Below are positions 24,110 to 39,501 of a DNA stretch of 64,000 nt, piece by piece (within the stretch, counting starts at the first letter, position 1; each line of letters begins with the position of its first letter). Below the pieces are notes generated by a model. That model saw only the letters and a program-made list of their open reading frames with translations, did not search any database and was not told the DNA's origin. Source of the stretch: Pseudomonas sp. N3-W. Lineage in GTDB: Bacteria > Pseudomonadota > Gammaproteobacteria > Pseudomonadales > Pseudomonadaceae. The stretch lies in the NCBI RefSeq assembly GCF_024970185.1, contig NZ_CP103965.1:4336001-4400000 (forward strand), in the 5' to 3' direction. A program made the translations under genes and the position numbers.

Positions 24110-25030
24110 TCAGCCGCGATAGCTGGTGGTGCTTTGTTGCGTCAGCACCGACAGCACGTTGCCGGCAGCAATGCTGGCATCGGTCTTGAGGGTGTTGCCG
24201 GCGCCGCCGTTCCGGAAATTCTGCTCGGCGTCGGGAAACAGGCCACCCAGTGAATTGCCCTGGGCACTGCCTTTGACTTCACCCTTGATCATGTCGATGG
24301 CTTTCTGGAACTGCTTGCTCTCGCCACGGGACATGAACTGGTCGCCCTCGGACAATTCGCCCATCCAGTCCTTGGATTTGCCGTCCGGCTTGCCGAACTC
24401 TTCAGGGTGCATGTCCATGAAGCGCGCGACTTCCTTGAGCACGTCCTTGTCGTCGTTGGAAAACTCCATTTCGCCACGCGCATCACGCACCGGGTTGCCG
24501 GTCGGCTTGAGTAGGTTGTCGAGTTTTTCTTCGCCCAGATTGCCCAGCAACGACGACAGCAGGTCTTGCACGCCGCCCGAACCGCCGGTGCCGCCAGTGC
24601 CGCCGGTTGGCTTGTTCCAACCGCCGCCGTTGTTGCCGCCAACGCCGTTACCGCCCTGGGCACCGCCGCCAAGGATGTCCTTGATCAGCCCTTCCAGGCC
24701 TTTGGTGAAGGACTGTTTTTCATCGCTGTTGAGGTAGTTGTCCTCACTCAATTCATCGCGCCAGCTACGGACTTTGCCAGTGGCATCATCGGGCTTGCCG
24801 AACTTGTCCGGATTCTTGTCCATGTAGTCGGCGATCATCCCGAGCAACGGATTTTTCGCATCGCGGATGTTGGCGCCGCTGCCGTTTTTTTCGAACAGGG
24901 CCTCCCCCAGCAAGGAGGCGATCTGCCCGCTGGTGTTGTCGGAACCGCCCTTGAAATCCGGCATGTTGGACGCGTTGAAATTGCCCTGGAACGAACCGCC
25001 CGGGGGCAGGCTTATCGAAGAAGAAAACAT
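24110..25030 (-). CDS. hrpZ: harpin HrpZ with duplicated core motif
   Basis: A 306-residue secreted harpin: Gly-rich, acidic, without cysteine, and heat-stable in composition. It lies between hrpA and hrpB, as hrpZ does. Two related segments are visible: DYMDKNPDKFGKPD (68-81, with Trp at 90) and RFMDMHPEEFGKPD (203-216, with Trp at 222). Each is followed by an EL-x-D/E motif. A Gly-rich linker (121-153) separates them. P. syringae HrpZ as I recall it has one such segment. Harpins assist translocation through the plant wall and membrane and elicit defence. The ATG at 25030 has GGAG 7 nt upstream; another ATG 4 nt further up is in a different frame. Confidence 0.87.
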   Translation of the reverse strand: MFSSSISLPPGGSFQGNFNASNMPDFKGGSDNTSGQIASLLGEALFEKNGSGANIRDAKNPLLGMIADYMDKNPDKFGKPDDATGKVRSWRDELSEDNYLNSDEKQSFTKGLEGLIKDILGGGAQGGNGVGGNNGGGWNKPTGGTGGTGGSGGVQDLLSSLLGNLGEEKLDNLLKPTGNPVRDARGEMEFSNDDKDVLKEVARFMDMHPEEFGKPDGKSKDWMGELSEGDQFMSRGESKQFQKAIDMIKGEVKGSAQGNSLGGLFPDAEQNFRNGGAGNTLKTDASIAAGNVLSVLTQQSTTSYRG

Positions 25031-25061
25031 ACATGCACTCCTGATTGACTGCACAAGTCCT

Positions 25062-25089
25062 GGCCCTCCCGATCAAGATCGAGAGGGCC
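25062..25089 (-). terminator. strong hairpin between hrpA and hrpZ
   Basis: GGCCCTCTCGATC pairs with GATCGGGAGGGCC across a two-base turn, with one T-G pair. No T-run follows. It starts 9 nt past the hrpA stop. It probably acts as a partial terminator or as a 3' stabiliser that lets pilin mRNA exceed the downstream genes. Confidence 0.65.
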
Positions 25090-25098
25090 GGGGACCAC

Positions 25099-25305
25099 TT
25101 AGTAGTTGATCGCCTTGCCGGTTTGCTGGGCGGCGTTCTGCGCTTTGGTGGCAGAGTCCTGATAGGCGCTGGCGATACCGTTGACGGTGTCGGTCATCAT
25201 CTTGTTGGACTGGGCCTGGGCGTTCATGGTGGTGGTTGCTGCAGCAGTGGAATCCATCTGCGTCATGGCAGCCATCGAAGCGCCAAGGGATGCGGTACCG
25301 GCCAT
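25099..25305 (-). CDS. hrpA: HrpA, Hrp pilin
   Basis: A 68-residue small secreted protein, Ala/Thr/Met-rich and without cysteine or aromatic residues apart from two tyrosines. It is the first gene of the operon that also holds hrpZ, hrpB, hrcJ, hrpD and hrpE. HrpA subunits polymerise into the long Hrp pilus through which effectors pass. The C-terminal half is one predicted amphipathic helix (NKMMTDTVNGIASAYQDSATKAQNAAQ), as in other Hrp pilins, which vary strongly in sequence. The ATG at 25305 has GGAG 8 nt upstream. A perfect hrp box lies 56 nt further up. Confidence 0.88.
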   Translation of the reverse strand: MAGTASLGASMAAMTQMDSTAAATTTMNAQAQSNKMMTDTVNGIASAYQDSATKAQNAAQQTGKAINY

Positions 25306-25361
25306 AGTTATTACTCCTGATAATCGAAAGTTGTTTGAACACCCGATTGATGTTCGAACAA

Positions 25362-25389
25362 TGAGTGGTCGATTCCCGGAAGCGGTTCC
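25362..25389 (-). promoter_or_regulatory. hrp box of the hrpA-hrpE operon
   Basis: On the minus strand GGAACC, 15 nt, CCACTCA, a perfect match. It is placed between the hrpS stop and hrpA, so the pilin operon is separate from hrpS. Confidence 0.93.
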
Positions 25390-25447
25390 ATGGTTCATGA
25401 CAAATCGGTACAGCCTGTCCTGCGGGGATGCGCTGGCGCGTGCGCCG

Positions 25448-26389
25448 TCAAAGCTCGGGGGAGTCGATGCTCAGGCTTTTCATGCGGTGATACAGGGTGC
25501 GGCGCGGGATGCCGAGTTCACTGATCACCGCGTCAATGCACTTGGAATGGCGCGACAGGCAATCCTGGATCAGGGCTTTTTCGAACAGGCGCAGGTAGGT
25601 TTTAAGCGAGGCGGTACGTTCGCAGTCCGGCTCGTCGCTACCGGATTGCAAAGCCGGCATGCCGAGCACGAAACGTTCGGCGGCGCACTTGAGCTCGCGG
25701 ATATTGCCCGACCAGCGATGGCTGAGCAGCTGTTTGAGCAGGTGGGGGTCGGGCTCGGGAATCGGCTGGCGATGACGTTCGGCGGCTTCCTGGACGAAGC
25801 GCTGGAACAGCGGCTGGATATGTTGCAGGCCTGAACGCAGGGTGGGCAACTGGATCTTGATCACGTTCAGGCGAAAGAACAGGTCGCGGCGAAACTTGCC
25901 CTCTTCCACCAGTTTTTCCAGCGGGGTCTGGGTGGCCACGATGACGCGCAGATCCAGGGGCACGAAACGTGTCGAGCCCAGCCGCTCGATACCGCGCATC
26001 TCCAGCACCCGCAGCAGTTTGGCCTGGAGCAGCAAGGGCATGCTGTCGATTTCGTCCAGGTACAGCGTGCCGTGATTGGACGCCTCGATGTAACCGGCCC
26101 GGGATTTGGAAGCACCGGTGTAGGCGCCGGCCATGACGCCGAACAATTCACTTTCGGCCAACTGCTCCGGAACGGCTGCGCAGTTGAGCGCAACCAGGGG
26201 GCCCTCGCGGCAGGACAACTGGTGAATGCGCCGCGCCAGTGTGTCTTTGCCAGTACCGGTCTCCCCTTCCAGTACCATGTCGACATTGAGTGGCGCGGCC
26301 TTTCTGATAAACGCTTGCAAGGTCCCCACAATATCCAGAACTTCATGTTCCAGTTGTGAAGTGTGATTGTTCGAAAAACCCCCGGTCAT
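25448..26389 (-). CDS. hrpS: HrpS, sigma-54 enhancer-binding activator
   Basis: A 313-residue AAA+ activator without a receiver domain, as HrpS and HrpR are. Walker A is GETGTGKD at 42-49, the sigma-54 contact loop is GAYTGA at 88-93 (a Tyr in place of the usual Phe), and Walker B is LDEID at 111-115. A Fis-type helix-turn-helix ends the protein (CIDAVISELGIPRRTLYHRMKSL). It should activate hrpL and be held back by HrpV. The ATG at 26389 has AGGGAA 4 nt upstream. P. syringae has a tandem hrpR-hrpS pair. Here only one gene is found, and the 760 nt upstream are empty, so HrpS probably works as a homo-oligomer. Confidence 0.92.
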   Translation of the reverse strand: MTGGFSNNHTSQLEHEVLDIVGTLQAFIRKAAPLNVDMVLEGETGTGKDTLARRIHQLSCREGPLVALNCAAVPEQLAESELFGVMAGAYTGASKSRAGYIEASNHGTLYLDEIDSMPLLLQAKLLRVLEMRGIERLGSTRFVPLDLRVIVATQTPLEKLVEEGKFRRDLFFRLNVIKIQLPTLRSGLQHIQPLFQRFVQEAAERHRQPIPEPDPHLLKQLLSHRWSGNIRELKCAAERFVLGMPALQSGSDEPDCERTASLKTYLRLFEKALIQDCLSRHSKCIDAVISELGIPRRTLYHRMKSLSIDSPEL

Positions 26390-27150
26390 CTTGTTCCCTC
26401 ACGATGAGTATCACTTCCATTGGGTTTGAGGAATACCGGACGCCGCACTTCCGTGACCCGTGAGTTTCGGAAGAACAACGGGCATCCGAAACTGAGCGTA
26501 TGCCTGTCACACCATGATTTTATTTTTAGAGTCTTTACACCTACTACGGCCCAACATTTACTCCGCCGTTTGCCCCCCAAGGGCCCGACTTTCGATTCAA
26601 CTTTTTAAACGTGCCGCGTATTTGGGCAAATCTGCACAGCCGCTGTCAATCAGTGCTGACTGGACTTGCAGACCGGCGCAAAGATAGAAACACCGGAAAC
26701 ATGAAACGTTCATAGCCGCGCATTACTTCAATGGCCTTTTACTTGAAAGTTATGACTGGCCGATGCCCCCGGCGCACAGTCTAGATAGGCCCGCCCGCCG
26801 CTCAAAATTGAAATTCACCGTTTAGGCCATAGTTATTTTCTATGCAGTAAAACACTTCAAGCTATCTTTAACGTCACGCACACAGTGGCGGCGATATATC
26901 GTATCGATGCGACATCCATACAAGTAAATCCGTTGCGATTGTGCTGCGCTGCCCCGTTAATTATTACGGTCTCAAGTCCCTGGAATTGTCGGCAACTTCT
27001 GCCGCCCGACAATCTGTATAACCCGTTGATTTTACAGATTCAATTTTTTCATTGCGGCAGAAAAATCGACAAGAATTCTCCACCCGGCGCGGCCCTGTAC
27101 TAGGATACGAGGCGGCGTCGGCGGCAATAAAGATTCGTCGGCGTTGCAGA
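26390..27150. other. gene-free AT-rich spacer between T3SS and lipopeptide locus
   Basis: A stretch of 761 nt with no convincing gene. Base composition is visibly richer in A and T than either side, most clearly around 26700-27100. It must hold the promoter of hrpS (leftward) and of the LuxR-type gene (rightward). I see no hrp box, no clear GG-N10-GC sigma-54 element, no tRNA and no inverted repeats of insertion sequences. A short open frame at 26885-27103 has no coding character. Confidence 0.7.
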
Positions 27151-27867
27151 ATGTCACATCAGATTCGTCACTATAGGACACCTGTTCAACACTTGGCACT
27201 CATGGATGAAATGATGAACACACAGATACTGTTCCCGCACATCGGCAAGGTGATCGCCAGCACAGGCAGTCGCCATTTCCCGCGGATGTTGCACGATCTG
27301 ATCCTCACCCGCCTGGCAGTGGACGCCACGCACATCACCCAGCTACGGGTGGATTGCGCGGACCACCCCGCCCCCCGGACCTACAGCTCCGCAGACGACA
27401 CACGCTGTGTCGAGGTCGGCACACAGTTGCACCTGACCCGCCACAAGGACGACTACCGCTACGTGCTCTCGGTGTCACGCTCCGACGAATCCTGCAGTTT
27501 TTCCGCTCAGGAACGGCTGATCCTCGAAGATTTTTCGCCGCTGCTGCTGCCGATGGTGGAAAAGCACATCAACGCCATCCAGCCGCGCAGTGCTGCAAGG
27601 GACGACGACGCGAGCGCGATGGAAGGCCTGGACGTGCTGAGGCAGCGCTTTGGCGAGCGACTGTCGCAATCGAAGTTGAGCCTGTCGAATCGAGAACTGG
27701 AAGTGTGTGTCGGCCTGCTGGCCGGTCGCACGGCACCGGAACTGGCGGAGCAGTTACAGCTCAAGCCCAGCACCATCGAGAGCTACCTCAAGCGCGCCGC
27801 AATCAAGATGGGCATCAGCGGGCGGCACTCGTTGAAGCGTTGGATGTATTGTGCCGATGACAGCTAG
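27151..27867 (+). CDS. LuxR-type transcriptional regulator
   Basis: A 238-residue regulator with a LuxR/FixJ-type helix-turn-helix at the C-terminus, about residues 175-230 (LSNRELEVCVGLLAGRTAPELAEQLQLKPSTIESYLKRAAIKMG). The N-terminal part is not a recognisable autoinducer or receiver domain. Regulators of this build flank lipopeptide NRPS loci in Pseudomonas, often beside macAB, so control of the NRPS genes is the likeliest role. It also lies beside hrpS, so a part in T3SS control cannot be excluded. The ATG at 27151 has no good ribosome-binding site; ATG at 27202 is an alternative. Confidence 0.82.
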   Translation: MSHQIRHYRTPVQHLALMDEMMNTQILFPHIGKVIASTGSRHFPRMLHDLILTRLAVDATHITQLRVDCADHPAPRTYSSADDTRCVEVGTQLHLTRHKDDYRYVLSVSRSDESCSFSAQERLILEDFSPLLLPMVEKHINAIQPRSAARDDDASAMEGLDVLRQRFGERLSQSKLSLSNRELEVCVGLLAGRTAPELAEQLQLKPSTIESYLKRAAIKMGISGRHSLKRWMYCADDS

Positions 27868-27888
27868 GCCCTGAGCACCACGAGCCCA

Positions 27889-27977
27889 TGTGGGAGCGAG
27901 CTTGCTCGCGATAGCGGTCACTCAGTCAACACAGATGCTGAATGTACTATTGCTATCGCGAGCAAGCTCGCTCCCAA
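27889..27977. repeat. REPIN
   Basis: TGTGGGAGCGAGCTTGCTCGCGATAGC faces GCTATCGCGAGCAAGCTCGCTCCCA about 35 nt away. It lies between the convergent LuxR-type gene and macB. Confidence 0.9.
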
Positions 27978-28008
27978 AGGGATTGCGTTTAATTGACTGG
28001 CATTGGGC

Positions 28009-29967
28009 TCAATCCCGCGCCAACGCCTCGATCGGATCCAGCCGTGCCGCATTGCGCGCCGGCACAAACCCGAAGACGATGCCGATCAGGGTCGAGCAGG
28101 CGAATGCGGTGACGATCGAAGCCATGGAAAAGACCATTTCCCATTCTTTGACGAACAGCGAAAACAGATAACCGATGGCAAAGGACAGCGAAATCCCGAT
28201 CATCCCGCCAATCAGGCAGACCATCACCGCTTCCACCAGAAACTGCTGACGAATATCCGACTGGCGCGCACCGACGGCCATACGAATCCCGATCTCGCGG
28301 GTGCGCTCGGTGACCGACACCAGCATGATGTTCATCACCCCGATACCGCCCACCAGCAACGAAATCACCGCGATCAACGACAGCAGCAGCGCCAGTGAAC
28401 GGCTGGTTTTCTGCACCGTCTGCATCACGCTGTCGAGGTTGCTGGTGAAAAAATCCTTGGTGCCGTGACGCTGCAGCAACAGTTGGATGACGTGTTCCTC
28501 CACCACTTTGCTCGGCTGGCCGTCCTTGATCCGCACCGTGATGCTGTCCAGGAACCGTTGCCCCAACACACGCCCGGCGGCGGTTTCGTAGGGCACCCAG
28601 ACGTTCAGGGTCTTGCCGGAGGCAAACAGATTTTTGTTCTCCGCCGCCACGCCGATCACCGTGCACGGCAGATTGCCGATCAGGATCACCTGCCCCAGCG
28701 GCTCTTCTCCCGGCCCGAACAGGCGATTGCGCGTGTTGTGATCGATCACCACCACCTGGGCCTGGCGCCGGGCATCGCTCTCGCTGAAGGTAATGCCCGC
28801 CGCCATCTTCACGCCCTTGACCTGAAAGTACTGATCGCTGACGCCATTGACCTGGGCATTGAGGTCGATGTTGCGATAACGCAGCAGCAGGCTGCGCCCG
28901 ACCATCGGGGTGGCGCTGTCGACGTAGTACAACTGGCTCAGGGCTTGCACATCCGCCGGCACCAGGGTTTCGATGGCCCCGGCGCGGCTGTCGCCGAAAC
29001 TGGCGCCGGAAAACACATCGATGGTGTTGCTGGCAATCGCCGAAATGTCCTTGAGCACATAGCGTTTGGCGCCCTCGCCGATCGCCGAAATCGACACCAC
29101 CGAGGTGATGCCGATCACGATGCCGAGCATGGTCAGCAACGTGCGCATGCGATGGGAAATCAGCGCCACCCAGGCCATGTTGAACGCTTCCTTGAACAAC
29201 CCCAGGCTGGCCACCAGACGCCGTGCGCCGGCAGGCTTGAGCGCCACGGGTGCCTCGGTCGGCAGATCGGGGCCGGCGCGTTCATTGTGCCGGTCGCTGA
29301 TGATCTGGCCATCGCTGACCTCGATGATCCGCTCGGCGTTGGCCGCGACTTTCGGGTCGTGGGTCACCAGGATCACCGTGTGCCCGGCGGCGTGCAGCTC
29401 CAGCAGGATGCGCATCACTTCCTTGCCGCTGGCGGTGTCGAGGGCGCCGGTGGGTTCGTCGGCGAGGATCACTTCGCCGCCATTCATCAAGGCCCGGGCG
29501 ATACTCACGCGCTGCTGCTGGCCACCGGAAAGCTGGTTCGGCCGATGGCTCAGGTGCCCGGACAAACCCAACCGCGCCAGCAGTTCCGTGGCGCGACTGT
29601 GACGCTTGACCTCGGGGGTGCCGGCGTAGATCGCCGGCATCTCGACGTTGTGCATGGCGCTCAGGTGCGCCAGCAAGTGATAACGCTGGAAGATGAAGCC
29701 GAAGTAGTCGCGGCGCAGTTCGGCCAGGGCCTGATCGTCCAGGTCGCGGGTCTGCCGACCATTGATCTTGTAGCTGCCGGCGCTGGCGTAGTCGAGGCAG
29801 CCGAGGATGTTCATCAGGGTCGACTTGCCGGAGCCGGAGGCGCCGATGATCGCCACCATTTCCCCGGCGTTGATCGTCAGGTTGATGTCCTTGAGTGCAA
29901 GAAACTCGCGCTCCCCGGCCATGAAACTGCGGGTGATGCCCTGGAGTTCCAGTAACGGCTCAGTCAT
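28009..29967 (-). CDS. macB: MacB-type ABC transporter for lipopeptide export
   Basis: A 652-residue fused ABC transporter. The N-terminal nucleotide-binding domain (about 1-235) has Walker A GASGSGKST, signature LSGGQQQR and Walker B VILADEPTGALD. The C-terminal half has a first membrane helix, a large periplasmic domain (about 295-520) and three final membrane helices. With MacA and an outer-membrane channel it drives substrates from the periplasm out of the cell. In Pseudomonas lipopeptide loci macAB follow the last NRPS gene, as here. An ATG at 29967 is chosen; a TTG two codons earlier overlaps the macA stop and is possible. Confidence 0.93.
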   Translation of the reverse strand: MTEPLLELQGITRSFMAGEREFLALKDINLTINAGEMVAIIGASGSGKSTLMNILGCLDYASAGSYKINGRQTRDLDDQALAELRRDYFGFIFQRYHLLAHLSAMHNVEMPAIYAGTPEVKRHSRATELLARLGLSGHLSHRPNQLSGGQQQRVSIARALMNGGEVILADEPTGALDTASGKEVMRILLELHAAGHTVILVTHDPKVAANAERIIEVSDGQIISDRHNERAGPDLPTEAPVALKPAGARRLVASLGLFKEAFNMAWVALISHRMRTLLTMLGIVIGITSVVSISAIGEGAKRYVLKDISAIASNTIDVFSGASFGDSRAGAIETLVPADVQALSQLYYVDSATPMVGRSLLLRYRNIDLNAQVNGVSDQYFQVKGVKMAAGITFSESDARRQAQVVVIDHNTRNRLFGPGEEPLGQVILIGNLPCTVIGVAAENKNLFASGKTLNVWVPYETAAGRVLGQRFLDSITVRIKDGQPSKVVEEHVIQLLLQRHGTKDFFTSNLDSVMQTVQKTSRSLALLLSLIAVISLLVGGIGVMNIMLVSVTERTREIGIRMAVGARQSDIRQQFLVEAVMVCLIGGMIGISLSFAIGYLFSLFVKEWEMVFSMASIVTAFACSTLIGIVFGFVPARNAARLDPIEALARD

Positions 29968-29969
29968 GG

Positions 29970-31118
29970 TCAAGACCCCGCCACGGCGGAAACCGGATCG
30001 CCGATCACCACCTTGTCGCCTTCGGCCACGCCGTCGTCGATCTGCACCTTGACGTTGTTGTTGATCCCGGTCTTCACGTTGCGCACTTGCGCCTGGCCCT
30101 TGGCATTGAGCACCCGCACGGGAAAACTGCCGTCACTGTTGCGCGGCCCCAACGCCGCCACCGGCACGACCAACACATTCTTTGCCGTGTCGAGCACGAT
30201 GCGCACCTGCGCGGTCATGGAAATACGCAGGCGATGGTCGGGGTTCGGCACATCGAACAAGGCGTTATAGAACACCGCCGTGTTCTGCTTCGGCGTGCCG
30301 GCGGTCTGGGTTTCAAGGAAGTTCTGCGGTGCCGGCTCGGTTCCGCGCAGCTTGCCGTAATAGCGTTTGTCTTCCCCCAGGATGGTGAAATACACGTCCT
30401 GCCCCGGTGTGATGTGAATCACGTCGGCCTCCGACACCTGGGCCTTGACGGTCATGGTGTCCAGGTCCGCCAGTTTCAGCAGCACCGGCGCCAGTTGCTG
30501 GGCGATCACGGTCTGGCCTTCCTGGGTGACGATGCCCACCACGTCGCCGTCGATGGGCGCAACGATACGGGTATAGGCCAGGTTGACCTTGGCGGTATCG
30601 ATCTGGATGTGCGCACTCTTGATCTGCGCATCAAGGGACAGCAGGTTGGCGCGCTGCACGTCGTAGTTGGACTCGGCGGTTTCGAAATCCTGCTGGGAGA
30701 TCGACGCGTCCGATTGCAGGTCGCGATAACGCTCGAAGACCGATTGCGTCTGTTTGAGCTGCGCCAGGGTGGCGCGGCGTTGTGCTTGCAGGTTTTCCTC
30801 GTCAACCTGAGCCTGACGCAAGGTGTTCTGCAACACCAGAGGGTCGATTTCAGCCAGCCACTGGCCCTTTTTCACCTTGTCGCCAAGCTTGACCTTGAGC
30901 GACTTCATTTGCCCCGACACCTGGGCACCGACATCGACCTGCTTGATGCCTTCGAGCAAACCGGTGGCCAGCACCGCGTTTTCAATGTCCGCCCGCTCGA
31001 CGCGGGCGCTCAGGTACTGCGGTGCCTCGGCCGGTGCCTGTACGGTGTAGAAAATCAACCCGGCCACCGCCGCCAGTCCCAGGCCCATACCGATTTTGCG
31101 AAACTTCGACTTTTCCAT
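29970..31118 (-). CDS. macA: MacA-type periplasmic adaptor
   Basis: A 382-residue membrane fusion protein. One N-terminal membrane segment lies at about 9-27 (GMGLGLAAVAGLIFYTVQA). It is followed by a lipoyl-type half, a long coiled-coil hairpin (about 90-170, rich in Gln and Glu), the second lipoyl half and beta-barrel domains to the C-terminus. It links MacB to a TolC-like outer-membrane protein that is not encoded here. The ATG at 31118 is preferred to a TTG four codons upstream. It lies 82 nt after NRPS-3 and is co-directional, so probably in the same transcript. Confidence 0.93.
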   Translation of the reverse strand: MEKSKFRKIGMGLGLAAVAGLIFYTVQAPAEAPQYLSARVERADIENAVLATGLLEGIKQVDVGAQVSGQMKSLKVKLGDKVKKGQWLAEIDPLVLQNTLRQAQVDEENLQAQRRATLAQLKQTQSVFERYRDLQSDASISQQDFETAESNYDVQRANLLSLDAQIKSAHIQIDTAKVNLAYTRIVAPIDGDVVGIVTQEGQTVIAQQLAPVLLKLADLDTMTVKAQVSEADVIHITPGQDVYFTILGEDKRYYGKLRGTEPAPQNFLETQTAGTPKQNTAVFYNALFDVPNPDHRLRISMTAQVRIVLDTAKNVLVVPVAALGPRNSDGSFPVRVLNAKGQAQVRNVKTGINNNVKVQIDDGVAEGDKVVIGDPVSAVAGS

Positions 31119-31200
31119 AAATGACCACAAAAGGCGTTGAGGGCAGACCCGACCAGCACTGGCCGGATCTGGTTTTCATGCGATCGGCATCACGCGCGAT

Positions 31201-39497
<8,297 letters not shown>

Positions 39498-39501
<4 letters not shown>

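Noticed and set aside
26885-27103. 72-codon open frame in the spacer
   Set aside because: No ribosome-binding site, no recognisable family, and in-frame composition unlike the neighbours.
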